From contig NZ_JAIUZP010000007.1 in the NCBI RefSeq assembly GCF_020171315.1, positions 308,219-372,218 on the forward strand: 64,000 bases of DNA, written 5' to 3'. Numbering within the stretch: position 1 is the stretch's first letter; every line of letters starts with the position of its first letter. Source of the DNA: Pseudooceanicola nanhaiensis (GTDB taxonomy: Bacteria; Pseudomonadota; Alphaproteobacteria; Rhodobacterales; Rhodobacteraceae). Shown in pieces: positions 8,810-17,223 of this stretch. Below the pieces are notes generated by a model. That model was given only the letters and a program-made list of their open reading frames with translations, did no database searches and was not told the DNA's origin. Both the position numbers and the translations under genes were made by a program.

Positions 8810-9517
8810 TTGGGGGAGCTCCGAGCAGGGCAATCTGGGTGGGGTGAACACACAGGGCCGGCTCTTTGCAAGAGGCGGCCTTTGCCCAATGTAACTGACT
8901 GAAAAGAAGTGCCCCGCCAGCGGTTTGCGCGGACGGGGCGGTCTTCACCCCTTGCGGGGTAGTGCCCCGGCGCCGCGTACTGGGTGGGGGCTTGAAACAC
9001 GCGGCGCCGAGGGAAGCTATATGCAGCTACAGGTTCATATATGACCTGTGTTTCTGACCGCATTGGGGGGCGATTGGGGCAATTCTGTGTTCGGCGGCGA
9101 CCTAAAGTCATCTGCGCACACGCATTGGTTTAGATCCTAGTAAAATCATATATTTATTGTGCGGTTTCTTGCGCGTTCTCCGTCGTTCCCGGGCGCGCAG
9201 GGCGCTGGAGGCGGCGCGAATCGGACCTGTATACTCCCCCGGAATGCCGGGCCGGGCGCGACAGTCTGGAGACGAAGTGTCCCCGAAGCCGGGAATCAGT
9301 CCGGCCTTCCGGTCTGAGGGACTGCGAGTCGGTAGATTGGTGAGATGTCGGCTGGACCGGGGAGCGGGGGCCAAGACAGGCTCGCCCTACCAAGGGTTGG
9401 CCCATTGTTCGCCGTTCCGCTGGAAGGTGCCGTCAGCGAGGCCCGGTCTGGCGGGGTCAATCCGGGCTCATCGCGGTCAGATCATGGCGGCGCATGGTCC
9501 TGCGCTGATCTGCCAGC
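8810..9517. other. 700-bp convergent intergenic region with several hairpins
   Basis: No supported gene is seen between the oxidase and the RsbW-like gene, whose 3' ends face each other. The stretch holds structure: a GCCCCG.../...CGGGGC hairpin at 8911-8939, probably the oxidase terminator; ACCCC-TTGC-GGGGT just after it; and a perfect 10-bp inverted repeat CGGCGCCGCG/CGCGGCGCCG at 8968-8977 and 9000-9009 with a 22-nt spacer. A near-palindrome around TCATATATGA near 9040 and an AT-rich patch at about 9140-9160 follow. The minus-strand frames in 9108-9405 have no good start signals. A small RNA is possible but not demonstrable. Confidence 0.45.
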
Positions 9518-10006
9518 CTAGTGCAGGCGCCGCGTCAACCCGACGGCGATCCTGAAGCGCAGGACATTGCTGTCCCCGATGCGCTCATACTGCATGTCGC
9601 GGGCGAGGTCGCGGATCAGGAACCAGCCAAACCCGCCTTCGGGCAAGGGGTCCAGCGCGGCAGGGTGAACACGGTCTGCCGCAAGGGGAAGCTGGCTGGC
9701 CGGCAGTGGCTTGCCCTCGTCCCGGATGGTCACGTGTAGCCCGTCCGGCAGGTGGCAGCAGGTCAGCTCCACCCAGCCGCGCTGAGAGCCGACGTAGGCA
9801 TGTTCGATGACATTGTTGAGCGCCTCGGCCAGCACCAGTTCCACCACGCCGGTTTCATCGGAGCCGAGCCCGATCGGGGCGAGTTCGACAAGAATCCCGC
9901 GCAGGGCGCGGCGGACGGCGAGGGCGCTGGCCGGGAAGGACAGCCGCACCTCCTGCGGGGGCATCGTGCCGGAAAGGGGAGAGCTGCCGCGCATTTCAGT
10001 GTGCAT
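9518..10006 (-). CDS. RsbW/SpoIIAB-like anti-sigma factor kinase
   Basis: A 162-residue protein with a single GHKL-type ATP-binding domain. The N-box is in VVELVLAEALNNVIEHAY, the G1 box is IRDEGKPL and a glycine-rich G2-like segment is LPEGGFGWFLIRDLA. This is the HATPase_c_2 layout of RsbW and SpoIIAB kinases, which bind a sigma factor and phosphorylate an anti-anti-sigma STAS protein. Its start overlaps the end of the upstream STAS gene by 11 bp, so the two are translationally coupled and surely partners. No sigma factor gene is adjacent, so the partner may lie elsewhere or the pair may control another output. Confidence 0.87.
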   Translation of the reverse strand: MHTEMRGSSPLSGTMPPQEVRLSFPASALAVRRALRGILVELAPIGLGSDETGVVELVLAEALNNVIEHAYVGSQRGWVELTCCHLPDGLHVTIRDEGKPLPASQLPLAADRVHPAALDPLPEGGFGWFLIRDLARDMQYERIGDSNVLRFRIAVGLTRRLH

Positions 10007-10334
10007 GGGTCCTGAGCGCCTCCTCGCGCGAGGGGTAGATGATGAAGACGCTGTCCATCCGCGTCAGTCGGAAGACACGCTCCACGTTGGGCTGCAGCGA
10101 CGCGAGGTCCAGACGCCGTTCGGGCGCGAGACATTTCATCACGCCGACAATGGCCCCGAGGCCGGAGCTGTCGATGAAGTCCACCTGCGAGAGGTCGAGC
10201 AGAACCTTGGGGCTGCTGCCCTCTGCGGCGACCCGCATCTTGTCCTTGAACTGGATCGCGGCGGCGGCGTCGATACGGGCGCTCTGCACCGTGACGACCA
10301 TCCGGTCGCCGATCATCTCGCTGGCGAGGTCCAT
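9996..10334 (-). CDS. STAS-domain anti-anti-sigma factor (RsbV/SpoIIAA-like)
   Basis: A 112-residue single-domain STAS protein. The phospho-acceptor motif VDFIDSSGLGAIVGVMK, with the conserved Ser pair after Asp, is at about residues 50-67, as in RsbV and SpoIIAA. The ATG at 10334 follows GAGGAGGGTCGG, a strong ribosome-binding site. It is the first gene of a two-gene operon with the RsbW-like kinase. The expected mechanism is that the unphosphorylated STAS protein sequesters the kinase and so frees the kinase's target. The target and the activating phosphatase are not in the window. Confidence 0.88.
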   Translation of the reverse strand: MDLASEMIGDRMVVTVQSARIDAAAAIQFKDKMRVAAEGSSPKVLLDLSQVDFIDSSGLGAIVGVMKCLAPERRLDLASLQPNVERVFRLTRMDSVFIIYPSREEALRTHAH

Positions 10335-10489
10335 CCGACCCTCCTCTGCGCAGGGGTGATTGCCTAACGCTAGGGCGAAATCCTTACCAAGCGGTGTCGC
10401 GCGCCGGGATTGCGCTCCTCTACACTGGAAAGTCGGGCGGGGCCGGGCATTGCTTGACGCATCTGGATCATATCGGAGGGCAGACGGGA

Positions 10490-11110
10490 ATGAGTTTCGA
10501 CGGGTGGACGGTTTTCGCGTTGTTCTGGGTGCTCTTCGTGACCTCGCCGGGGCCAAACGCGGTCAACTGCATCACCAACGGCATGACGCTTGGCCTTCCG
10601 AAGGCGCTCTGGGGCGTGGCCGGCATCCTGACCCAGTCGCTGCTCTTCCTGTTCCTCTCCGCCGCGGGGATCACGGCGCTGATCGCGGCCTCGCCCACGG
10701 GCTTCCTGATCGCGAAATACATGGGCGCGGGCTTCCTCGTCTGGACTGGCGTGCGGGGCTGGCTGCGGGCGCGCAAACCGGCCGACATCGGCCCGGTGAA
10801 CGCGGGCTCCGTCTATGGCCGCGCCTTCATGATTGCCACGATCAACCCGAAGTCGGTGGCGGGCTACCTCGCCGCCTTCTCGCAGTTCGTGCAGCCGGAT
10901 GTGCCGATCTGGTCCCAGATGGCGGTCATCGTGCCGACGGCGCTGACCATCACCTCGCTCAGCTACCTGACCTATACGCTGCTGGGGGTCTACATCGGGC
11001 GCGCGGCCCTTGGCGTGGCCTTCAACACATGGTTCCGGCGCGGGCTGGCGGCCTGCTTCGTGCTCTATGGCGTGCTGCTGGCGGGCGCGGCGGTGCCACA
11101 GCGCGCGTGA
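10490..11110 (+). CDS. LysE/RhtB-family amino-acid exporter
   Basis: A 206-residue inner-membrane protein with about six hydrophobic helices. It carries the hallmark TSPGPNAVNCITNGMTLG near residues 18-35, followed by KYMGAGFLVWTGVRGW. The length and motif are typical of LysE/RhtB exporters that expel amino acids such as lysine, homoserine or threonine. The substrate cannot be predicted. It is transcribed divergently from the STAS/RsbW pair and followed 36 bp later by a pseudouridine synthase gene, perhaps in one transcript. Confidence 0.9.
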   Translation: MSFDGWTVFALFWVLFVTSPGPNAVNCITNGMTLGLPKALWGVAGILTQSLLFLFLSAAGITALIAASPTGFLIAKYMGAGFLVWTGVRGWLRARKPADIGPVNAGSVYGRAFMIATINPKSVAGYLAAFSQFVQPDVPIWSQMAVIVPTALTITSLSYLTYTLLGVYIGRAALGVAFNTWFRRGLAACFVLYGVLLAGAAVPQRA

Positions 11111-11146
11111 TGGACAGGGGGCCGCGACCACGGTATCACGCGCGCC

Positions 11147-11830
11147 ATGTCAGACAGCAGCCAGACCTCCGCCGCCGGGCCGATCCAGACGCCCTACAAC
11201 CCGCCTGAAGGGCCGCTCGAGATCCTGCACGAGGATCACGAGATCCTCGTGGTGGACAAGCCGACGGGCCTGCTCTCGGTGCCGGGACGGGGCGAGCATC
11301 TTGCCGATTGCCTGCTGAGCCGGGTGCAGAAGGTCTTTCCCACGGCGCTGCTGGTGCACCGTCTGGACCGCGACACCTCGGGCGTGATGATCTTTGGCCT
11401 GACGCCCCATGCGCAGCGCCACCTTGGCCTGCAGTTCGAGAAGCGGCAGACCAAGAAGACCTACATCGCGCGGGTCTCCGGCAAGCTGGAGCCCAAGACC
11501 GGCCGGGTGGACCTGCCGTTGATCGTGGACTGGCCGAACCGGCCGCTGCAGATGGTGGACCACGAGAACGGCAAGCCCGCGCAGACCGACTGGCGCGTGC
11601 TGCGCCAGAGCGAGGAGGAGAGCCGCGTGCGGCTGACCCCGCTCACCGGGCGCAGTCACCAGCTGCGGGTGCATATGCTGGCGCTTGGCCACCCGATCCT
11701 GGGCGATCCCTTTTATGCGACGGGGGCGGCGCGGGATCACGAGCGGCTGATGCTCCATTCGGAGGAGCTGCGCCTGAACCACCCGGACGGTGGCCGGGGT
11801 GTAACCTTCCGGGCCAAGGCGCCGTTCTGA
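11147..11830 (+). CDS. rluA: RluA-family pseudouridine synthase
   Basis: A 227-residue RNA pseudouridine synthase. The catalytic motif HRLDRDTSGVMIFGLT contains the invariant Asp, and TGRSHQLRVHMLALGHPILGDPFY near residue 170 completes the RluA signature. There is no S4 domain, and the short size matches RluA (23S rRNA U746 and tRNA U32) better than RluC or RluD. The exact target base is inference from size and motif only. Confidence 0.82.
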   Translation: MSDSSQTSAAGPIQTPYNPPEGPLEILHEDHEILVVDKPTGLLSVPGRGEHLADCLLSRVQKVFPTALLVHRLDRDTSGVMIFGLTPHAQRHLGLQFEKRQTKKTYIARVSGKLEPKTGRVDLPLIVDWPNRPLQMVDHENGKPAQTDWRVLRQSEEESRVRLTPLTGRSHQLRVHMLALGHPILGDPFYATGAARDHERLMLHSEELRLNHPDGGRGVTFRAKAPF

Positions 11831-11876
11831 AGGAGCGAGACCCCGGGCGCCGTGTCAGTACTGTGAGAGGTTCGGA

Positions 11877-12497
11877 TCAGGCCTCGTAGGGTCCGTCGAA
11901 ACCGTCATCCAGCGCTTCATGGTCCTCGTCCGTCATGAGCAACCCGGCGAAGGCGATGCAGAAGAGCATGGCCGTCGGCAGTGACATGGCGGCGAAGAAG
12001 CCGATTTCGTAGAGGAATTCGGCATGCAGCACGTGGCCGCCCACGACGGCCAGTGCGGTGGAGAGCCCGACCAGCCCCACGTAATCGGCCACTTCATGCA
12101 GGGCCGCGTCGTCGCTGAGGCGCAGCAGCAGCGTGACCGCCGCAAGCAGGAAACAGGTGATCGTGCAGAGCGAGACGCCATCGCCGGGATTCAGCGCCAG
12201 AAACGCCGGATCGAGCCCCGCCGTCCCGAGCCATGCATAGGCCAACAGGTTGGCCGTGGCGAGACCGCCGAGGGCCTTGGCAAAGAGCCCGGCGTGATCC
12301 TGTCCTGCGCGACGCGCGAACAAGGCGACCCCGAGAAGGATGAACGCCACAGCCGTACTGGGCACCATGGCCGCGAAACCGGGGTGCACGCGTGTGAGCA
12401 GGGTGGAGCCAAGCGGCCAGCCTGCCAGCGACGTGGCGGCGAGGACAACGAGAGCCCCGGCCAGATGTCCGCTGTGGAGCGCATAGCAACGTTTCAT
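11877..12497 (-). CDS. Integral membrane protein of unknown function
   Basis: A 206-residue protein with about six hydrophobic segments. It starts MKRCYALHSGHLAGALVVLA and includes FAAMVPSTAVAFILLGVALFARR, a pattern seen in the membrane sensor modules that precede kinases or GGDEF domains. Here no output domain follows; the protein ends with an acidic tail, MTDEDHEALDDGFDGPYEA. It could be an orphan sensor module or a small transport-related protein. I do not recognise a named family. It stands alone on the minus strand. Confidence 0.65.
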   Translation of the reverse strand: MKRCYALHSGHLAGALVVLAATSLAGWPLGSTLLTRVHPGFAAMVPSTAVAFILLGVALFARRAGQDHAGLFAKALGGLATANLLAYAWLGTAGLDPAFLALNPGDGVSLCTITCFLLAAVTLLLRLSDDAALHEVADYVGLVGLSTALAVVGGHVLHAEFLYEIGFFAAMSLPTAMLFCIAFAGLLMTDEDHEALDDGFDGPYEA

Positions 12498-12596
12498 GAA
12501 GTCTTCCCAAACCGATGCGGTTCTTGAAATGCCGCGTTGATCTTCTACCGATCCAGATCATGATTCGGATGAGTTTTTTCCGGTCAGGCAAGAAAA

Positions 12597-12621
12597 CGCG
12601 GGCGCCCGTGGGACGCCCGCG
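12597..12621. terminator. Bidirectional Rho-independent terminator
   Basis: Perfect arms CGCGGGCG (12597-12604) and CGCCCGCG (12614-12621) are flanked by AAAA on the left and TCTTTT on the right. On the minus strand this ends the aldehyde dehydrogenase transcript, with a T-run after the stem. Confidence 0.85.
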
Positions 12622-12668
12622 TCTTTTGGTCAGGGCTTTGGCAGCTCAGCTGAGCCGCTGGGCGAAGG

Positions 12669-14108
12669 TCACTCGGCCGCCCAGCCGGAGATTGCCTTCA
12701 CTTCCATGAAGTCCTCCAGCCCCCAGACGCCGGCCTCGCGGCCGTTGCCCGAGGCTTTCATGCCGCCGAAGGGCGCCCCGGCGCCGCGCGACTGGCCGTT
12801 CATCTCGACCATGCCGGAGCGCAGGGCGCGCGCCATGCGGTTGCGCCGTTCGCCGTCCTGCGACTGCACGTAGTTGGTCAGGCCATAGATCGTGTCGTTC
12901 GCGATCTCGATGGCCTCTTCCTCGGTCTCGAAGGGGATGATCGTCAGCACGGGGCCAAAGATCTCCTCGCGGGCGATGGTCATCTGGTTGTTCACGTCGG
13001 CAAAGACCGTGGGCCGCACGAAGAAGCCGCGGTTCAGCCCCTCGGGACGGCCCGTGCCGCCGGCGACAAGGCGCGCGCCTTCGTCGATGCCCTTCTGGAT
13101 CAGGCCCTGGATCTTCTCGTACTGGGTCGCGTTCACGACCGGGCCGATGTGGTTGCCCTCTTCCGAGGCGGGCGCGACCTTGACCGCGCTGGCCACTTCC
13201 GCGGCGGTTTCCACGGCCTTGTCGTAGACGCCCTTCTGCACCAGCATCCGCGACGGCGCGTTACAGGACTGGCCCGAGTTGTTCATCATGTGCAGCACGC
13301 CGCGCTTGACCGCCGCATCATCCGCGTCGGCAAAGATCACGTTGGCGCCCTTGCCGCCCAGTTCGAGGTGCACGCGCTTGAGCGTGTCGGCCGCCGCCTT
13401 GGAGATCGCGATGCCCGCGCGGGTCGAGCCGGTGAAGGACACCATGTCCACGTCAGGGTGGCTGGAGAGCACCGAGCCCACGCCCACACCGTCGCCGTTC
13501 ACGAGGTTGAAGACACCCTTGGGGAAGCCCGCCGCATCCATCATCTCGGCGAAGAGCAGGGCGTCGAGGGGGCTTTCCTCGGAGGGTTTCAGCACCATGG
13601 TGCAGCCCGCGATGGCCGCCGCGATCACCTTCAGGGTGATCTGGTTCATCGGCCAGTTCCAGGGCGTGATCAGCGCGCAGACGCCGATCGGCTCATAGGC
13701 GATGCGGTCGTTCGGGGCGTGGTCGCCCAGCGGACGGATGAACTTGAAGTCCTTGGCCGCGGTCAGGAAGTTCTTGGTGTGGCTGTAGCCTGCGCCCCAC
13801 TGGGACTTGCGGGCCAGATCGATCGGCGCGCCCATCTCGATGGAGATCGCCTGCGCCATCTCCTCCTGACGCTCCTTGTAGATTTCGAGGAACTTCTCGA
13901 CCAGCGCGATGCGCTCTTCGGGCGGGGTGGCGGCCCAGGCCGGGAAGGCGGCCTTGGCGGCGGCCACGGCATCATTGGCATCGGCTTCAGAGCCGATCGA
14001 AATGATCGCGCAGGGTTCCTCGGTCGAGGGGTTGATCACCTCGAGATCGCGCGGCTCGGCAGGGTCGACCCAGGCACCGTTGATGTAGAACTGGCGTTTC
14101 TCGATCAT
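12669..14108 (-). CDS. NAD(P)-dependent aldehyde dehydrogenase
   Basis: A 479-residue aldehyde dehydrogenase superfamily enzyme. The cofactor-binding region PWNWPMNQITLKVIAAAIAG and KPSEESP, the active-site Glu in LELGGKGANVIFADAD and the nucleophilic Cys in NNSGQSCNAPSRMLV are all in place, and EEIFGPVL follows near residue 380. It oxidises an aldehyde to the carboxylate. The ATG at 14108 has a perfect AAGGAG site. It is monocistronic, ends at a strong terminator and lies divergent from the peroxiredoxin gene, with a plausible role in aldehyde detoxification. The substrate is not predictable. Confidence 0.93.
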   Translation of the reverse strand: MIEKRQFYINGAWVDPAEPRDLEVINPSTEEPCAIISIGSEADANDAVAAAKAAFPAWAATPPEERIALVEKFLEIYKERQEEMAQAISIEMGAPIDLARKSQWGAGYSHTKNFLTAAKDFKFIRPLGDHAPNDRIAYEPIGVCALITPWNWPMNQITLKVIAAAIAGCTMVLKPSEESPLDALLFAEMMDAAGFPKGVFNLVNGDGVGVGSVLSSHPDVDMVSFTGSTRAGIAISKAAADTLKRVHLELGGKGANVIFADADDAAVKRGVLHMMNNSGQSCNAPSRMLVQKGVYDKAVETAAEVASAVKVAPASEEGNHIGPVVNATQYEKIQGLIQKGIDEGARLVAGGTGRPEGLNRGFFVRPTVFADVNNQMTIAREEIFGPVLTIIPFETEEEAIEIANDTIYGLTNYVQSQDGERRNRMARALRSGMVEMNGQSRGAGAPFGGMKASGNGREAGVWGLEDFMEVKAISGWAAE

Positions 14109-14391
14109 AGTCGTCTCCTTCAAGGATTCTCCGCGGAAGGAATGGGGGCATTCCGCCAGACGGGCGGCGGTTCCGCTGGAGTCGCCGGGCACTCTGTCAC
14201 TCCGCCCCCGTTGGCGCAAGAGATCAGCCCGGGCCACGGATGCGGCATCTATGGGGCCAGCGGACAGGCGCGCGCCGCGCGCTCGCGAGACCGTGCGCCC
14301 CTGCCGCGTGCGGGGGTGTCGCAGGGGGGTGTAAATGATCTCGGGCGGGGTCTATGTAGAAGTCAGCCACGCCAGACCACAGGAGGAATTC

Positions 14392-15045
14392 ATGGCTCTG
14401 CGTATCAACGATACTGTCCCGAACTTCACTGCCGAAACCGATCAGGGCACCATCACCTTCCACGACTGGATCGGTGACAGCTGGGCGATCCTCTTCTCCC
14501 ACCCGAAGGATTTCACCCCGGTCTGCACCACCGAATTCGGCGCCGTGGCGCAGCTGGCCGATGAATGGGCCAAGCGCGGCACCAAGGTGATCGGCCTGTC
14601 GGTCGACGGCGTGGACGAGCACAAGGAATGGAAGGGCGACATCGAGAGCTTTGCCACGGCGCCCGCCGGTTTCCCGATCATCGCGGACAAGGGCCTCGAG
14701 GTTTCCAAGGCCTTCGACATGCTGCCCGCCGATGCCTACCTGCCCGATGGCCGCACCCCGGCCGACAGCGCCACGGTGCGCGCGGTCTTCATCATCTCGC
14801 CGGACAAGAAGCTCCAGCTTGCGATGATCTATCCGATGTCCGTGGGCCGCAACTTCGCCGAGGTGCTGCGCGCCCTCGACGGTCTGCAGCGCACCTACCA
14901 GCAGCCGCTGGCGACGCCCGCCAACTGGCAGACCGGCCAGGACGTGATCGTGGCCCTGTCGCTGGATGACGCCGCCGCAGAGGCCAAGTACGGCGCGCTG
15001 GACAAGAAGCTGCCCTACCTGCGCTTCGCCAAGAACCCGGCCTGA
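14392..15045 (+). CDS. 1-Cys peroxiredoxin (Prx6-like)
   Basis: A 217-residue thiol peroxidase. The peroxidatic Cys lies in HPKDFTPVCTTEFGAVAQL (about residue 45), and the C-terminal arm is long, as in the Prx6/1-Cys group, with YPMSVGRNFAEVLRALDGLQ near residue 145. It reduces hydrogen peroxide and organic hydroperoxides in the cytoplasm. The AGGAGG site before the ATG at 14392 is ideal. It is followed by two polysaccharide-type genes after a 6-bp gap, so they may be co-transcribed although functionally unrelated. Confidence 0.93.
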   Translation: MALRINDTVPNFTAETDQGTITFHDWIGDSWAILFSHPKDFTPVCTTEFGAVAQLADEWAKRGTKVIGLSVDGVDEHKEWKGDIESFATAPAGFPIIADKGLEVSKAFDMLPADAYLPDGRTPADSATVRAVFIISPDKKLQLAMIYPMSVGRNFAEVLRALDGLQRTYQQPLATPANWQTGQDVIVALSLDDAAAEAKYGALDKKLPYLRFAKNPA

Positions 15046-15051
15046 TCGCCC

Positions 15052-15930
15052 ATGTCTGACCGTCCGCTGTCACGGCGGATCCTCCGCCCCGCCTTCCGTC
15101 TTCTGCGCGGAGGGCGGGGCGCGCATTTCGAGGAGACGTGGCCCGGGCTGCGGCTCTCCCGCCCCGAGGCGGGCGGAGAGATCCTTTGGCGCGGCCATGC
15201 ACTCAACCGCCTGCGGCCCCATGCAGAGGTTCTGCCGGGGCTCGACCGCGCGGTGATCCTCGGCTCCGGCCCCTCGCTGGCCGATCAGCGGATCGAGGGG
15301 TTCGATGCGCCCGCGCTGATGCTGAACGGTGCGCTTTGCCTGCTGCCGCGCCTGCCGCGGCCTGCCGCGCTGGTGGTGGAGGACGAACGCTTCGTCTGGC
15401 GCCACCTTGCCATGCTGCGCCGCGACCTGCCCGAGGACCTGCCCTGTTTCTTCGCGCCCTCCGTGATCCGCGCTATCGCCAGCCGCGACCGGGGGATCCT
15501 GCGCGACCGGCCCATCGGCCTTGTCGATGACCTGCGCAAGCCTTTCGATGCGCCCCGGCAGGCGCTGGAGGGCTCATCCGATGTGGTGACGACGCAGAGC
15601 GCCGCCATCTCCCTGCGGCCCGACCGCGGCATCGTCAAATGCGGCACCGTGGCCTTTTCCGCGTTGCAGATCGCCATGGGGCTGGGTGCGCGCGACATCT
15701 GCCTTGCGGGGATCGACCTGAAGAACGCCGATGCGCCCCGCTTCTACGAGGAGAAGGGGCAGGTGGCGTGGTCGGGGATCGTGAAGGGGCAGGCGCGCAT
15801 CCTTGCGCATTTCGCCCTTGCCCGCGATGTGGCCTCGGGGCGGGGCATCCGCCTGACCTGCGCCTCGCCGGTTTCCGCGCTGCTGGATATCGGCTATCCC
15901 GCGGCGGAACTGACCGAGGGGGCCGCATGA
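15052..15930 (+). CDS. Putative glycosyltransferase-like protein (GT42/MptE-like Rossmann fold)
   Basis: A 292-residue protein without signal peptide or membrane spans. Near residue 68 it carries VILGSGPSLADQRIEGFDAPALMLNGA, a GSGPSL nucleotide-binding loop. It is followed by a conserved Asn, as in the DUF115/MptE-like and GT42 sialyltransferase-related families. A later block, KCGTVAFSALQIAMGLGARDICLAGIDLKN, matches the second half of that fold. Its stop overlaps the start of the downstream KpsS-like gene (ATGA), so the two probably act together in surface polysaccharide synthesis. The precise reaction is not known; the family assignment rests on motif pattern only. Confidence 0.6.
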   Translation: MSDRPLSRRILRPAFRLLRGGRGAHFEETWPGLRLSRPEAGGEILWRGHALNRLRPHAEVLPGLDRAVILGSGPSLADQRIEGFDAPALMLNGALCLLPRLPRPAALVVEDERFVWRHLAMLRRDLPEDLPCFFAPSVIRAIASRDRGILRDRPIGLVDDLRKPFDAPRQALEGSSDVVTTQSAAISLRPDRGIVKCGTVAFSALQIAMGLGARDICLAGIDLKNADAPRFYEEKGQVAWSGIVKGQARILAHFALARDVASGRGIRLTCASPVSALLDIGYPAAELTEGAA

Positions 15931-17099
15931 CAGCGCGTTTCGTGAAGCTGGATACGAAGCTGATTGCCGCCTTCGATGCGGTGCTGGCGCCCGAGGTGGT
16001 GACCTATGCTACCGGCACGGGCGCGGCGCTGTCGATGCTCTCTAGCCGGCGGGGGCTGTCGGGGGTGCTGACGGCGATCCTGCGGGCGCTTGTCAGCGGC
16101 CCCTCGGCCGGGCCGCTGGTCGAGGGGAACCTGACCCGCAAGGCGATGCGCCTGCCGTGGCTCTATGGCAACCCGGTGGTGAGGGGCGTCTATGGCGCGA
16201 TCAAGCGGTTCGAGGCGGCGCTGCTGCGCGACGCGCTGGAGGCCGAGCTGACGGGGCGCGACGATCTGGCGATCATCTACAACGGGTCGAACTACCCGGA
16301 ATCGGTGCTGAAGGATGTCTCGGGCCGGCTGGGGATGCGCCGGGTCTTCATCGAGAACGGTTTCTTCCCGCGGACCATGCAGTTCGATCCCGTGGGGCTG
16401 AACGGCGGCAATTCCATGCCGCGCGATCCGGGCTTCTACCTCGACACGGAGGCGGATTTCGCCGCCGAAGGCCTGCCGCAGGCGGTGAACAACCGCGCCG
16501 CCAAGAAGGCCGGGATGGAGGAAGTGCCGCTGGAGCCCGGCTTTGTCTTCGTGCCGTTCCAGGTGCCCTCGGACATGCAGGTCACGCTGCACTCGCCGTG
16601 GATCCGCGACATGAGCCAGTTTCTCGACGCGATCATCGCGGCGGCGGAGCGGAACCCGGACGAGGTCTTCGTGATCAAGGAACATCCGAGCTACAAACGC
16701 TCGGTCAAGGGCACGCGGCCCGCCCATCCGCGGGTGATCTTTGCAAACGGCAATGTCACCTCCGAGATGATTGGGCAGGCGCGGGCGGTGATCACGCTGA
16801 ATTCCACCGTGGGGATCGAGGCGCTGCTGCTGGACAAGCCGGTGATCACGCTGGGCCGGGCCTGCTACAACATCGAGGGGCTGGTACAGCATGCGCCGGA
16901 CCCTGAGGCGCTGGACCGGGCGCTGGCGGTGACCCGCGACTGGCGGCCCGATCCGCGGCTCAGGCGGCAGGTGATCGGCTGGCTCTGGAATCGCTACCTC
17001 GTGCAGGGGCCGAAGAACGAGCCGCCCGCCGACCTCGGCGCGCGCATCCTCGCCCGCGTGGGCGGGCCGGAGGCGATCCGCGCCCTGCCGCCCCGCTAG
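15927..17099 (+). CDS. KpsS/LipB-like capsule polysaccharide protein
   Basis: A 390-residue cytoplasmic protein resembling the Capsule_synth family (KpsS, KpsC, LipB), which includes beta-Kdo transferases that prime capsule on a lipid. The C-terminal half holds the typical order: VFIKEHPSYKRSVKG, then VITLNSTVGIEALLLDKPVITLG near residue 300. This is the GT-B-like donor-binding region, with the conserved E-HP and NST-G-EA motifs. The start ATG at 15927 overlaps the previous stop by four bases. A terminator follows directly. No kpsMTED-type export genes are nearby. Confidence 0.75.
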   Translation: MTARFVKLDTKLIAAFDAVLAPEVVTYATGTGAALSMLSSRRGLSGVLTAILRALVSGPSAGPLVEGNLTRKAMRLPWLYGNPVVRGVYGAIKRFEAALLRDALEAELTGRDDLAIIYNGSNYPESVLKDVSGRLGMRRVFIENGFFPRTMQFDPVGLNGGNSMPRDPGFYLDTEADFAAEGLPQAVNNRAAKKAGMEEVPLEPGFVFVPFQVPSDMQVTLHSPWIRDMSQFLDAIIAAAERNPDEVFVIKEHPSYKRSVKGTRPAHPRVIFANGNVTSEMIGQARAVITLNSTVGIEALLLDKPVITLGRACYNIEGLVQHAPDPEALDRALAVTRDWRPDPRLRRQVIGWLWNRYLVQGPKNEPPADLGARILARVGGPEAIRALPPR

Positions 17100-17126
17100 C
17101 GCCACAGGCGCGGCCGGACCAAATTG

Positions 17127-17162
17127 AAAACGGCGCGGTCCCCTGCGGGGACCGCGCCGTTT
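17127..17162. terminator. Strong bidirectional terminator
   Basis: Long, nearly perfect arms (AAAACGGCGCGGTCCCC and its complement) surround a three-base loop, with A- and T-tracts on the two sides. It lies between the convergent ends of the KpsS-like gene and the MFS gene and can serve both. Confidence 0.9.
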
Positions 17163-17223
17163 GCGTCTTTCAGGGGGCCGTGACGGGAGCGGGCCGGATG
17201 GACCCGGGACGGCGGTGATCGCG

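Noticed and set aside
9108..9405. Two overlapping minus-strand frames in the convergent gap
   Set aside because: Arg/Pro/Ser-rich translations without start signals or family resemblance.
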